Source of the DNA: Sordariomycetes sp. S80-01Y | Lineage: Eukaryota; Ascomycota; Sordariomycetes | Length of the DNA: 64,000 bases | Assembly: GCA_037042185.1 (NCBI GenBank) | Contig: JAXQJY010000030.1 | Coordinates: forward strand, 806,001 to 870,000 | Direction of reading: 5' to 3' | In this document: positions 12,020-23,804 of the stretch, piece after piece | How positions within the stretch are numbered: position 1 is the stretch's first letter | Layout: each line of letters starts with the position of its first letter | Program-made: the position numbers and the translations under genes | The notes under the pieces: generated by a model | The model's database searches: none | What the model saw: the letters and a program-made list of their open reading frames with translations, nothing else | Told to the model about the DNA's origin: nothing

Positions 12020-12781
12020 TCATTTCAAATTCAAGACACTGTTGAGGAATATGGCTACATCATCTATCCCATGCGGCGAGTTGAGCCAGTGCCCGCCGCT
12101 GGGATACTCCACCCAGCTCACTTGGGCCCCGAACCCTCTCAGGCATTCCCTTAAAGCCCTTCCGTTCTGAACGAGTACCAGCGGATCGTCAACACAATGC
12201 TCCAGCAAGATCGGCGTCTTCTTCAATAACTCAACATCCTCACTGTTCCCGGCACCAGGATTCAAGACCCCCCGCGTCTCCCGCAGTGTTCGTCCAGGAA
12301 ACGGCATCCGACACGAAAAGCCAATGAAAGCCCCGAGCCTGGGTGCTTGTTCGTGAAGATGGAGCATGGTATGTATGGCGGTAGCCGCTCCCTGGCTTAT
12401 CCCCATGAGAACCATTCTGTCCCAGCGTCCACTCAGCGCATCCGCTTCCGCAGCCAAAAGCTTCAGGATCCCATGAACGCTTTCCTTCAGACCTTCGATC
12501 TGATGCTCTTCCTTGTCCGAGAAGTCTCGAACATTCCAGATATCGAACCACTGTGACGTTGGCTGGTTGTTGAATCCGACAGCCGGGGTTACGGGTGCCC
12601 AAGGGAAGACCCAGCGAAATGAAGGATACAGCTCAGCGAGAGAGTGATTGTGGGAATCCCGCCAGTGCGCAAGAGATTTGACGAAGTTGGGAGCTGTATC
12701 GCCACGCCCGTGGAGGAAGACAACCGTGTGGGTGTGGTTGCAGCCAGGCTGCACTACGAGGGGTGTCTTCGTCGCGTCCAT
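12020..12781 (-). CDS. Acyl-protein thioesterase / carboxylesterase-like alpha/beta hydrolase
   Basis: Single exon, 253 residues from the ATG at 12781; the open frame extends upstream but without another ATG. The oxyanion segment VVFLHGRGDTA lies near residue 25. The nucleophile elbow GISQG puts the catalytic Ser at about 129, the acid in VDDPLVL at about 199, and the base in SGGHWL at 231. This is the phospholipase/carboxylesterase (abhydrolase_2) arrangement of APT1-like enzymes, which cleave thioester-linked palmitate from proteins or hydrolyse lysophospholipids. With no signal peptide from the chosen start, a cytosolic location is likely. Fungal genomes often carry several divergent copies, and this one looks like such a paralogue, so its substrate is unknown. 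Confidence 0.85.
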   Translation of the reverse strand: MDATKTPLVVQPGCNHTHTVVFLHGRGDTAPNFVKSLAHWRDSHNHSLAELYPSFRWVFPWAPVTPAVGFNNQPTSQWFDIWNVRDFSDKEEHQIEGLKESVHGILKLLAAEADALSGRWDRMVLMGISQGAATAIHTMLHLHEQAPRLGAFIGFSCRMPFPGRTLRETRGVLNPGAGNSEDVELLKKTPILLEHCVDDPLVLVQNGRALRECLRGFGAQVSWVEYPSGGHWLNSPHGIDDVAIFLNSVLNLK

Positions 12782-13319
12782 GGCGACACGAAGAATCAAC
12801 GAAAATGCTGACAGTGCGGGAATAAGGGATGCAAAACGCAAAATCAAGTACTCGTTTGGAGCGTATTTCGCGGCGGGAAGATTGATACTAATCGCCGGGG
12901 CATGCCGAGATGCATCTCGTGTTGCTCGCTTACTCTATACCGTTGGCCTGCAGGAGCAACGCCACCTTAAGCGCCGATATCTGTGATCGGCATGCCGAGC
13001 AAGACGAACGCTCGAAGATGTTGTGACGACTCAAGTCTTGGCTTCTGGAACGAACAGCTGTGTGCCCTCCGCGTCTAGTGGTGGTCCAATTGGATTTGAA
13101 CATGATACGTCATTTGACTCTCCAATACGAGGAGATTGAGTATGGTAAGGCTGAGGGTGACGAGACTTGGACGCAATGTCGCAAATGAGACACTGCTATA
13201 TACACCTACCACTATCACAACTGATACTAAGACCCGGATCTAGCAACCTCTCCTAACTTACTATTGGACGAAGCATCTCGATGAGACTCATGCACATAAG
13301 ATTACTTAAGTATAGACGG
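12782..13319. other. Intergenic region between hydrolase and rhamnosidase
   Basis: Contains the thioesterase-like gene's promoter and the rhamnosidase 3' region. The only structure seen is a 14 bp perfect palindrome, CGAGATGCATCTCG, at 12906-12919. Confidence 0.4.
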
Positions 13320-16049
13320 CTAATCTCCAGCAATTGTGCTGGCCCCGGGCTGCTTCATAAACGGATGCGTCAGGACCTGAGGCGGCCATTCCCCCATATC
13401 GCACTCACACTCAAAGCTGTGCACACCACTCCCCACGGCCCGACTCCTCTCCTCCTCGGCACCGTATTCTCTTCTCAACTCATTGGGCAACGTAACCACA
13501 GCCGTGCTGTTGGGAGGAACCGTCAATGTCATGGCAAACTTGCCGTTCTTGAGCGTCCACTCGTTGCTCACCAGTCCAAACGGCCCGTCGAAGAACACCT
13601 CGGCGCTTTTGAGGTTACCGCCGGGGACGGGCCTGACTTTGATAACCTTCCAGCCCGGCTCCTGGGGTGAAATTCCCCCGACTGAGGTGTGCAGCCAGTT
13701 CGCAACAGCGCCGAGGGCGTAGTGGTTGAAACTCGTCATCTCCCCGGGGTTGATCCTCCCATCCTCGAGCATGCTATCCCACCTCTCCCAGATCGTAGTG
13801 GCACCCCACTTCACAACCGGGTACAGCCAGCTCGGACAGCCCGTCTCGAGCAGCATCCTGTACGCCAACTGCGGCTGTCCGATGGTCGTCAGGGCATGAC
13901 TTATGACCGGTGTCCCGGCAAAGCCCGTGGAGATGTTAAACCTAGCCTTGCGGACGAGGCGGTTTAGTGAAGAGGCAATGAAGGAGCGCTGCGAGGGCGA
14001 GTGGGGGAAGAGATCGAAGTGGATCGCGAGCGCGATGCCGGTCTGGGAGAGGGAGACTAGGTTGCCTTCGGGGGTGATGTAGCGGGCTTGAAACTGGGCC
14101 TTCAGCTTCCGAGCATCGTCGGTGTACTTCCTGACGTTGGGCTGGTCGTCTAGTGCTGCGCAGAGCTGGGCGAATACCTCGGTGACATGGACCAGATAGG
14201 CATTAGCAACCAAGCCAGGATCGGTAGTAGCCTGTGCAGGGTCTTCAGGGGGCGCGTTGGGGTCGAGCCAGTCTGCGAGCTGGAAATAATCTGGATCCCA
14301 CAGACCGTCAGGAGCTCTTTTGATGCCTTGGTCTAGCCATGATTTCATGCTCTCGAATTGACGCCCCAAGAGACCCTTGTCGGAACTGTGTTTAAAGAGA
14401 GCTTCCGGAGCAAGGACGGCGACATCACCCCAGATGGCCTGGGAATTACCCTCACGAGGCCAGTCAGCTGGCATCGCTTCAGGGACAACCAGCGGGACAA
14501 CGCCATTGTCAGCGAGTTGCTCCGCAGAAACGTCCTCCAGCCAGTTGCCGAGCATGCCCATCGTGTCATACAGGAAGGTAGCCGTGGGAGCAAACGCCTG
14601 AAGGTCACCCGTCCAACCCAGCCGCTCGTCTCTTTGGGGACAGTCCGTGGGCACTGACAAGAAGTTGCCCCGCATAGACCAGGTGACATTCTTGTGGAGC
14701 TGATTGACTGCCTCGTTCGAGCATTCAAAGTATCCACGCCTCCTCATGTCAGTGTGGAGGACTAAGGCTTTGAAATCGCCGGGCCGAACTTCGCCGTCTG
14801 GCCAGCCGGAGACTTCGACGTAGCGGAAGCCGTGGAAGGTGTAGCTCGGAGACCAGTCTCTGAGTGTCTTCTCAGAAGCCCCTGTTATGACATCGGTTGC
14901 TTTCGCTATGCGGAGTGGTCGGACGCCTAGCTCCCCGTTCTCCATGACCTCGGCATGCTTCAGAGTCAAAGTCTGACCTTCGGGTAGTTTCAAGTGAGGA
15001 ATCGAGAGCTTTCCGACGAGATTCTGTCCAAAGTCGAGGATGGTTTTGCCAGATTTGCTCTTGAAGACCTCCTTGACGGCGACTGTCTCTACTACTCGCA
15101 CAGGCGGAGCGTCGGGGGCGACGAGCTTGGCCGACGGCCTGGCAAGAGTCTTGGCCTTGACGACGTTGGCGCTCGGCCAGTCAGCTGAAGTCCAGCCGTC
15201 GAGCTCATCTTTGAGATGATAGACTTCCCCGTCGTAAATCTCACTCGTAGCGATGGCGCTCCCCATAATCTCCCATGAGTCATCGGTCACCAGCCTCCAC
15301 GGCTCGGCGTCAGCTGCGGTGATCTCCAACTGAGCGAACAAGGCCAGCTCGTCTCCGTATCGGAAGCGCTCTCCTCCGCTGAAGCTCAATCGTCCCGCAT
15401 ACCACCCCTCGGCCACCTCAGCAGCAATGACGTTCCTCTCTCCCGGACGCAAGAGGGACGAGACGTCGTGGATGCGGTAGGCGAGTCGGTGCTTGTAGCT
15501 CGTCCAGCCAGGTGCCAGATGCTCATCGCTCGCAGGCTTGCCGTTGATCCAGACATTGAAGACACCGAGGGAGGTAATGTAGAGGCGAGCCGGTGCGTCC
15601 ACTCTCGGTGCATCGAAGACCTTCCGGAATCGTAGAGGTTGAAGTGGTCCATTCGGTCCAACCCGACCAGCTGAAGTAATGAAACCAGCCTTGAAGTCCC
15701 CATCCTCTAAGAGCGCAGCTTCTACCCTTGAAGATTCGGACCACTCGCTCTCTGTCGCGCCATCCTTCCCCTTCCCAAAGACCTTCACCCGGACAGTCGC
15801 CGCCTCTCTTGATCTCAAGGGTCGGGCCTGCCACTGCACAAGGACTGAATCCTCGGACTTGATTTCAAAAGTCTGAGTCTGCTTGTCAGACGTGAAGGTG
15901 TGTTCGATTTTATAGCTTGTTTGCTTCCAGTCAGAAGCTGTGGAGGAATCTGTCTTGAAACGCCACGAGACGCGTGGGGTGGCAGTGTTGATACCCAGAC
16001 CGTTATGGTGATGCTCAAACGTGGGGGCAGTGATCTGAGGGGAGGCCAT
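13320..16049 (-). CDS. Alpha-L-rhamnosidase, GH78
   Basis: Single exon, 909 residues. Start chosen at 16049 (context GCCATGG); an in-frame ATG at 16091 would add 14 residues. N-terminal beta-sandwich domains precede the (alpha/alpha)6 catalytic domain. Family landmarks are CPQRDERLGWTGD (the Asp/Glu-containing active-site loop) and, near the C-terminus, WGATTIWERWDSML and GEMTSFNHYALGAVANWLH. The enzyme hydrolyses terminal alpha-L-rhamnose from glycosides or pectic fragments. No signal peptide is visible, so it probably acts inside the cell on imported rhamnosides. Length fits GH78 (about 900). Candidate CreA-type GCGGGG motifs upstream would suit carbon repression. Confidence 0.93.
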   Translation of the reverse strand: MASPQITAPTFEHHHNGLGINTATPRVSWRFKTDSSTASDWKQTSYKIEHTFTSDKQTQTFEIKSEDSVLVQWQARPLRSREAATVRVKVFGKGKDGATESEWSESSRVEAALLEDGDFKAGFITSAGRVGPNGPLQPLRFRKVFDAPRVDAPARLYITSLGVFNVWINGKPASDEHLAPGWTSYKHRLAYRIHDVSSLLRPGERNVIAAEVAEGWYAGRLSFSGGERFRYGDELALFAQLEITAADAEPWRLVTDDSWEIMGSAIATSEIYDGEVYHLKDELDGWTSADWPSANVVKAKTLARPSAKLVAPDAPPVRVVETVAVKEVFKSKSGKTILDFGQNLVGKLSIPHLKLPEGQTLTLKHAEVMENGELGVRPLRIAKATDVITGASEKTLRDWSPSYTFHGFRYVEVSGWPDGEVRPGDFKALVLHTDMRRRGYFECSNEAVNQLHKNVTWSMRGNFLSVPTDCPQRDERLGWTGDLQAFAPTATFLYDTMGMLGNWLEDVSAEQLADNGVVPLVVPEAMPADWPREGNSQAIWGDVAVLAPEALFKHSSDKGLLGRQFESMKSWLDQGIKRAPDGLWDPDYFQLADWLDPNAPPEDPAQATTDPGLVANAYLVHVTEVFAQLCAALDDQPNVRKYTDDARKLKAQFQARYITPEGNLVSLSQTGIALAIHFDLFPHSPSQRSFIASSLNRLVRKARFNISTGFAGTPVISHALTTIGQPQLAYRMLLETGCPSWLYPVVKWGATTIWERWDSMLEDGRINPGEMTSFNHYALGAVANWLHTSVGGISPQEPGWKVIKVRPVPGGNLKSAEVFFDGPFGLVSNEWTLKNGKFAMTLTVPPNSTAVVTLPNELRREYGAEEERSRAVGSGVHSFECECDMGEWPPQVLTHPFMKQPGASTIAGD

Positions 16050-16125
16050 GGCTGCAACTATGTATTGAAGATGCAAGTCGTTGCTTATCATGGGAAGCTA
16101 CGTGATGCCAGTGCCCTTAAAAGCA

Positions 16126-16131
16126 CCCCGC
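16126..16131 (-). promoter_or_regulatory. Candidate CreA site upstream of rhamnosidase
   Basis: CCCCGC on the plus strand reads GCGGGG on the minus strand, fitting the SYGGRG consensus of the carbon catabolite repressor CreA. It sits ~80 bp upstream of the rhamnosidase ATG. Such 6-mers are common by chance. Confidence 0.3.
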
Positions 16132-16209
16132 GTTGTCTTGATGTCCCAGCTGGTCGGTACGGCGTTGGGGCGAGGTCGACGCTTCGGGATGATGGTGCAC
16201 CGAACTATG

Positions 16210-16224
16210 GACCCCTGCGGGGTC
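16210..16224. promoter_or_regulatory. 15 bp palindrome with a CreA-like core
   Basis: GACCCCTGCGGGGTC: two 6-base arms around TGC, containing a second GCGGGG, ~165 bp upstream of the rhamnosidase ATG. Two CreA-type motifs close together are the arrangement usually needed for repression, but this is inference from consensus only. Confidence 0.3.
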
Positions 16225-16484
16225 TCACTCAGAAGTGAGATACTCCATGGGGAAATTCTAAACGCTAGTAACACACGAAATCCGACCAGCGAGTGCGGAT
16301 GACAGCATTTTTAGAACGGCGTGGTAGCTTGCACGTGCTGAAAACTCCGAGTGCCGCCGGAAACGGTAAGCCTTACCCCTTTCGCGGGATGCTTTGCGAC
16401 AGGTAGAACAGGGTATATTGATACAGGCAAATCACAACGCCGGCTTATTGCTATACTTTTACCGATGCTAACAGGACCAGCCTT

Positions 16485-18389
16485 TCACCTCTTTTCGTCT
16501 TTGTAAGCCTCCATCGGGTGCAACGAGTCCACGGGGTACGCAGGAGGTGGCATAGGGACAGGTGTGATTTCATCGTCAACTGGACTCGTGTCAGGTTCGA
16601 CGATATCGGGGGGCGAGAAGACCGCCTCTGTCGAGGAGCTTCTCATTGGCGTCAACCCCTCAGCGCCCCGAAGAACATCCCACAATGTCTGCAGCGAGGT
16701 ATTGTCCTCCGGCGGGGTGACCTGTCCCCTTAGGATCTGCTCAGCGCTGACCACCTGCCCATAGAACGAAGTATTCGCAGCCTTGCGCTCCGTCATGTGC
16801 GTTCCGTCATAACCAAAGCCAGCGTAGAAGCCCCTCGACTTGACATAGGAGTAGCAAGTTGAGAATTTCTTCTGGCCCTTTGCGCTGCCCTTCTTAGTCT
16901 CCTCGTTGACTTTAGCTGGTTCATCGTTGACTTGCAATTGTGGTGGACTTGGCAGTTGCGGGTTCGAGGTGTTTGTAGGCGAAGAATCCTTTCGCCCCTT
17001 GCTTTTGTCCATCAAGGCACCCCATTCGACAGAACCACCAGCACCCCATGGGCCGGCGACCATTGCGATATCCGCGCCAATGCTGACGCGGGCATCCATG
17101 AAAGCGTTGAGCGATTCCTGGGTGTTGATAACGCAGACGCAGTCGAAGATGTCTACTCCCATCACCATACCGCCCCCGATGGAATTCATCTGGATCGCAG
17201 ACGGACCACTCCAGGAACCATCAGCTCTCTTTGCCACGAGGATACCCGATCCGGTAGAGCCCTTGAAATTGAGACCAGCGCGGAAAGTCGTGAAGATGGC
17301 CAGACCGACGCACTTCTGTATGACCTTCGTAGGGATCGTGACCAGTGTCTTAGGTCGGCTCTTGGCCGGGACTGCCGGCGAGGAAGCACCCGACGGTGAA
17401 GTTCCTCGGTGGTCTGCAGTCTCCGATGTATCAGCGTAGACGCCGTTCTTGCAGAAGGTCTTGAGGATTAAGGCGGCTTTCTCACACTCGTTGTCGAGGG
17501 TATCAGGCAAGAAGCCAGTGCCACCAAACTTGTGCGCCAGGTTGCTGAAACCATTGGACGTCTTCTGGCCGAGCTGCGAGAAAAATCCGGCTTTTTGGCT
17601 TGGGATCCTGTGCGACGACGGTCCTTGTATAGTCGTTGTGGGGGTCGGGATGGAGGATGTTGTTGAAGAAAGATTAGCGAGATGAGCAGTGCTGCTTGAG
17701 GGAATAGACGTTGAAGATGAAGAGGCCGACGCAGCAACGGGAACAATGCTAGATCCGCCTGGTACGGGTTTTCGAGCCGGGAACGTAGATGTTGGGTATT
17801 CCATGGATGTCCGACTATTCGATCGAGAGCGTTGGACGTGGACATCGACAGGCATCTTCTCGGGTGGAGCATGGCTCGTCGGCTGTGCTACCGGATGAGC
17901 GAGCAGGGGGTTTGTGTGTCCATAGGCTTCTTGCGACTCAGCAAATGTAGGGAGCTGATTGCCGTCAGGTGTAGGGGGGCCTTCCGTGGACACAGGACTG
18001 ATTTCGCCATCTTCAGCACTGGGTGCTGCAGTAGACACAGGACTTACTTCCTCGCTCTGACGCGGAGGAGCGGTCACTTCCTGTGTCTTAATCTCCTGAG
18101 CTGTCGGGCGAGGCAGGTCCTCACTCTGCCGTGGTGTCTGAGGACTAATCCGTTCGCGAATCTCCTTGCTGCTGCGTCTAGCAAAACGCTCCTGGTCGTC
18201 CAAAGGAGGAGAAGGAGGTGTCACGATCGGCGTCACCATGGGATGCGAAGGTCGCCATGCTCCCTTCCCTTTCAGTTCGTGGGACGGTGGTGGTGGAGGA
18301 GTCCAGGTAGGTTGAGGAGGACGGGCAGCGATCAAGTCCTCCCCAGGCGGCGGTGACGACTTAGGGCTGATTTCCTGGAAAGCAGACAT
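16485..18389 (-). CDS. SYLF-domain (Ysc84/DUF500-type) lipid-binding protein
   Basis: Single exon, 634 residues. The N-terminal ~270 residues are Pro/Ser/Thr-rich and probably disordered. Roughly 270-545 is a SYLF domain: NECEKAALILKTFC, VIQKCVGLAIFTTFRAGLNF, GSGILVAKRADGSWSGPSAI and the Gly-rich GGGMVMGVDIFDCVCVINTQ. SYLF domains bind phosphoinositides and, in yeast Ysc84/Lsb3, act with actin patches in endocytosis. The usual C-terminal SH3 domain is absent here, and the Pro-rich head could instead offer SH3-binding sites. The ~50 residues after GGSVEWGALMDKSKG are a polar insertion. Function in membrane-actin dynamics is inferred from family. Confidence 0.88.
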   Translation of the reverse strand: MSAFQEISPKSSPPPGEDLIAARPPQPTWTPPPPPSHELKGKGAWRPSHPMVTPIVTPPSPPLDDQERFARRSSKEIRERISPQTPRQSEDLPRPTAQEIKTQEVTAPPRQSEEVSPVSTAAPSAEDGEISPVSTEGPPTPDGNQLPTFAESQEAYGHTNPLLAHPVAQPTSHAPPEKMPVDVHVQRSRSNSRTSMEYPTSTFPARKPVPGGSSIVPVAASASSSSTSIPSSSTAHLANLSSTTSSIPTPTTTIQGPSSHRIPSQKAGFFSQLGQKTSNGFSNLAHKFGGTGFLPDTLDNECEKAALILKTFCKNGVYADTSETADHRGTSPSGASSPAVPAKSRPKTLVTIPTKVIQKCVGLAIFTTFRAGLNFKGSTGSGILVAKRADGSWSGPSAIQMNSIGGGMVMGVDIFDCVCVINTQESLNAFMDARVSIGADIAMVAGPWGAGGSVEWGALMDKSKGRKDSSPTNTSNPQLPSPPQLQVNDEPAKVNEETKKGSAKGQKKFSTCYSYVKSRGFYAGFGYDGTHMTERKAANTSFYGQVVSAEQILRGQVTPPEDNTSLQTLWDVLRGAEGLTPMRSSSTEAVFSPPDIVEPDTSPVDDEITPVPMPPPAYPVDSLHPMEAYKDEKR

Positions 18390-19263
18390 AATGAAGAGGG
18401 CCAGCCTGCAACGTCGTGTCTACTACTCGGTAACTGTAAATTGTGACAAGGTGAAGGAACAAATCTGCGAGGGGACAACAGTCAGCTTGGGACATGGATG
18501 AGGCTGGATGATATAGCAGAGGTCGACTCTTCGCCCCCAGACGACGACGCCCTGCATATTTGCACTCGCAATTGCATCAGCGGCTTCATTTGTGGTGCGC
18601 GTCTGCCGGTAGTTGAGCAGATCGTCGTTCTTGATTTGGTGGACGACGAGGGTTGCCTCCGTTCGACGACGGCTGATGTCATGTCCAGTGTATTATGTCA
18701 GCTCAACCGTCGGCCCAAGCGTTCGGTGCGGCCGTCTCTGCGATGCAAAGTGAGCCAGAGCCGATGCGCTATTACGGGAGTGGTTTTGCAATGTTCATGA
18801 GACAGGTATTGAGACCGTCTTGAGAGACGAGAGCATGGAGCCCAACAGAGTTCCCTAGTGAAAGATCGCGATGCGGCCCCTAAGCCGATAGAGTTTGATC
18901 GTGCCGCGTCCCTGCAGACGTCTCGAGCCGTTCGGCGGGTTCGGGGACTGCCATCCACTGTAGCGGCTGCTAAATCCCCTGAAGTCATCTCACCCATTCT
19001 CCCGAGCTCGGCACCTTTCCTACACCGAAGATAACCACGCATCCGCCAGCAGAACAGCCTTCGCTGATCGACACTCTCTTTCCTCGCCCTCGCCGACACC
19101 TTTTACGACTCATACCGGCTTTTACGGTCCCTTCCACCGCCGCAATCTTCAAAGCTTCTCCCCACCGTCTACGCGTCCGCCGATCTACGGCCGACGATCA
19201 ACGAGCGCATCCCCTCCCCCCAGCCTTACGAACACGGGCACGAGTTCGGGCAACGAGTCAAGC
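18390..19263. other. Divergent promoter between SYLF and FSH genes
   Basis: An 874 bp head-to-head spacer serving both genes. The last ~200 bp before 19264 is pyrimidine-rich, like a fungal leader. No separate gene is supported. Confidence 0.45.
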
Positions 19264-20046
19264 ATGACGCAGACGGTCCTTTCAAGCAACGATAAGGCGT
19301 CTCTGAGCCTACCACGCATTCTCTGTCTTCATGGCGGTGGGACGAGCGCAGAGATCTTCCAGCTGCAGTGTCGCGCCATCATCAGACGTCTAGCCGATAC
19401 TTTCCGTTTCGTCTTTGTCGATGCGCCCTTCCTATCACAGCCTCACCCTGCCATCATCCCGTACTTTGGCGAAAATGGTCCGTTCTACAGGTGGCTGAGG
19501 TGGGATGGAGATCAAAAGCACGATGCCGATGCGGAGAGGAAGGTCTTGAGACAGCTGCAGTGGGCTATGAACGAGGACGAAGGGACGGGCGAATGGGTCG
19601 CTGTCTTGGGCTTTTCTCAGGGTGCCAAGATTGCGGCGAGCCTGCTGTGGGCGCAAGAAAAGGTCAACGGTGGCAAGGGGCCATGGAAGTTTGGCGTGAT
19701 AATGGCTGGTCGAGCGCCTGTCGTTGTGCTAGATCCTGAGAAGAAGCTGCCTCCGGTCCCGCACACGGCCGACATCTCGCAGATGAGTACCGAGTTCACA
19801 GACTGGGCACCCAACAACAAAGGCGAACATGCGCTGAGTATACCGACGCTTCACGTGCACGGCACACAGGATCCCGCCCAGGATCTACACCAGAAGCTGG
19901 CAGACGACTACTGCAAAGATGGCACAGCCAGGGTGGTTGAGTGGGATGGCGGACACAGACTCCCCATCTTGCCAGCAGATGTCGAGAAGGTGACGACCAT
20001 AATGCTGGAGTTGGCAAGGGAGACGGGAGTGATCGTAGGTGCGTGA
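19264..20046 (+). CDS. FSH-family serine hydrolase
   Basis: Single exon, 260 residues. It opens with LPRILCLHGGGTSAEIFQLQC, the FSH1 (DUF341) signature. The nucleophile elbow GFSQG places Ser at 118, followed by GTQDPAQD (Asp ~202) and GGHRLP (His ~230), completing an alpha/beta-hydrolase triad. The FSH family includes yeast Fsh1-3 and thioesterase-like enzymes in fungal polyketide clusters such as CtnB. No polyketide synthase or other cluster gene is nearby, so a general esterase role is more likely. No signal peptide is seen. The stop TGA overlaps an in-frame ATG of the downstream mannosidase reading frame. Confidence 0.9.
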   Translation: MTQTVLSSNDKASLSLPRILCLHGGGTSAEIFQLQCRAIIRRLADTFRFVFVDAPFLSQPHPAIIPYFGENGPFYRWLRWDGDQKHDADAERKVLRQLQWAMNEDEGTGEWVAVLGFSQGAKIAASLLWAQEKVNGGKGPWKFGVIMAGRAPVVVLDPEKKLPPVPHTADISQMSTEFTDWAPNNKGEHALSIPTLHVHGTQDPAQDLHQKLADDYCKDGTARVVEWDGGHRLPILPADVEKVTTIMLELARETGVIVGA

Positions 20047-20543
20047 TGATGCAACATATAACGATTGACGATGATGAGCTATATATGATAGACATACATA
20101 GACGAGAGGCAAATAGACATGTCCGCTGCAACAGCCCACGCGGATTTGAGTGTCTGGTCGTGACTATTATCCTCACCAGAGCGACGCCTCCGTTTCGGTG
20201 TGTCGATGCCCGCGGGCTCAGTTCACCTACCGGCTTGGCCAGCTGGGATGCAGCACCCTTTTATGCAGCACTGGCGCAAGTAAATATGGCGGTTGCTTCA
20301 GGCCTTCAACCATTCGATCTAGGCCCAATTCACAGAATACGAGGAACTTATGCAACTCAAACCGTCATGCCAGGTCTTGGAATTCAGATTCAGTGGGCCC
20401 CTGCACATCACTTTCAGGGGTCGTTAAGCCATGATCAACACTGCACGAACAGAGCGCGCCTCCCTTTCTTATTGTCCTCGAAAGCCTTTTGCATCGAGCA
20501 ATGGCATTTTGGCGAGCTCCATAGCCCTCGGCTCCAGCACGCA
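20047..20543. other. Short spacer between FSH and GH47 genes
   Basis: Same-strand spacer of 497 bp. Its reading frame is open and continuous with the GH47 coding sequence back past an ATG at 20046, but the translated segment shows no domain and precedes the natural signal anchor. It is therefore treated as promoter/5' UTR. Confidence 0.5.
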
Positions 20544-22335
<1,792 letters not shown>

Positions 22336-22928
22336 GCAAGTGAGAGACGAGTGGATTCTGCGACACGTTGCCTAACTTACTGTAACATCATGCCATCCTG
22401 ATGTCTGTTTGGCACTAAGGTTGACTTGCACCTTCCTGGACACTAAGGGCATGTCATTAATTTCTGGGTATAGATTTTTGGTTGAGGCGTTCGGTTCGAC
22501 TGTTGTAACTCAACGCAGCTGGCCACCTTGGGATCAGGGCATAACCACCCACGCAGCCCTAAGCGCATTGATATATCGAGCATATAGAATAACTCCAGTA
22601 AAGAGAAGCTTCGGGCTATCTGGTCCACGAAATGTCGCTCTATAGCTGTTTCATGCATACCGATGAGTAACACCACGCTCCGCAACGGTTGCACTGGTAG
22701 GGCAACTGTGCTAACGCCGACGCTACGAATTGGGGACGGAAAGGAGAGAATCGAAGGTCATAGTTTCATACGACAGATTAGTAGGTCCTATCTGGACGTC
22801 GCGCAAGTAAAACGAAAAAGTTGCTAGTAGGACGACCTGATATAGTACTTGGCATAGGTAGGACTTATCACCGTCAACACCCAAACTTGAACCTTTCATC
22901 AACCGATGCCCCAAGCAATAAAGCCACC
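22336..22928. other. Spacer upstream of the ankyrin gene
   Basis: Contains the GH47 3' UTR and ankyrin-gene promoter. An out-of-frame ATG at 22906 lies just before the ankyrin start. No other feature is seen. Confidence 0.4.
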
Positions 22929-23804
22929 ATGTCTTCCGTCAAAAAGGAAGAATTACTCGAAATTATCAGAACAGGAGATAACGAAGGCCTGTCAGAGTTC
23001 TTCGACAAGACCTTCACAAATCTTCCTCCAGAGGAACAAGCGGCATGGACTTCACAAGCGGTACTCGAATCGCCAACTTCACCACCGGCGCAGCTGCTCG
23101 TGGCCGCTGTCCGCGCTGAAGCGCCCGAGGCATTTGCTCGGATATGGGATAAGCTCTATGCCTGGTCTTCTGAGCCGCAAATACCGTTCGAGTGTCTGCG
23201 CCAAGCCGCCCGCTGTGGTAACATTGAGCTCGCGCGTGTCTTCACTCAGCGCGACCCCCGAGCTCTCTCACGCTCCCCGCCACCCGTCGCCCACGGTCGC
23301 CCCGGACCAGGTCAGATCCTTATAGCCTTGCTTCACCGGAAATTCAGCTACGTCGATTTCATGCTCTCAACAGGCATAACTTTGGATCACGAATGGCCAC
23401 GAGTGCGCATCTTGAGGCAAGTCGTGGCCTGGGAGCAGACAGACCAGGAACTGTTGGAACTGGCGAGGTGGTGCGTACAGAGGGGAGCGAGGATCAAGGG
23501 CGCCGGGGCTCTACGGCGGATTTCTAGGCTTGGCATCACGGACGTGGCGACAGTGCTATTGGAAGCTGGTGCCGATGTTGAGGATCTGGATGATGACAGT
23601 CCCGCAGGCCAAGTGGCGACCCAGGCGGTTGAATCAGCGCTCATGGGAGCGGTGAGAGCGGGACAATTCGAGATGGCCAAGCTTCTCGTTTCAAAGGGCG
23701 CGAATATCCACCTGGAGAACGCTGTGGGGGAGACACCGAGCAGCTTAGCGAGGACGCTTGGTAGAGCTGACATGGTACGCGTGTTCGACGAAGCCAAGTC
23801 CTAG
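22929..23804 (+). CDS. Ankyrin-repeat protein
   Basis: Single exon, 291 residues, with a strong start context (CCACCATGT). The N-terminal ~60 residues (VKKEELLEIIRTGDNEGLSEFF) lead into degenerate ankyrin repeats. The clearest are IPFECLRQAARCGNIELARVFTQRDP in the middle and, at the end, SALMGAVRAGQFEMAKLLVSKGANIHLENAVGETPSSLART. Ankyrin repeats mediate protein contacts, and small single-domain ankyrin proteins are numerous and fast-evolving in moulds. No catalytic domain, signal peptide or membrane segment is present, so partner and role are unknown. An overlapping out-of-frame 139-codon frame begins 23 bases upstream. Confidence 0.85.
   Translation: MSSVKKEELLEIIRTGDNEGLSEFFDKTFTNLPPEEQAAWTSQAVLESPTSPPAQLLVAAVRAEAPEAFARIWDKLYAWSSEPQIPFECLRQAARCGNIELARVFTQRDPRALSRSPPPVAHGRPGPGQILIALLHRKFSYVDFMLSTGITLDHEWPRVRILRQVVAWEQTDQELLELARWCVQRGARIKGAGALRRISRLGITDVATVLLEAGADVEDLDDDSPAGQVATQAVESALMGAVRAGQFEMAKLLVSKGANIHLENAVGETPSSLARTLGRADMVRVFDEAKS

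Larger units (their letters stand above)
16050..16484. other. Rhamnosidase promoter region
   Basis: Lies between the rhamnosidase start and the SYLF gene's stop, both on the minus strand. It contains the two CreA-like motifs listed separately. No coding potential is seen. Confidence 0.45.

Noticed and set aside
19264-20046. FSH hydrolase as part of a polyketide cluster
   Set aside because: No polyketide synthase, tailoring enzyme or cluster regulator lies nearby.
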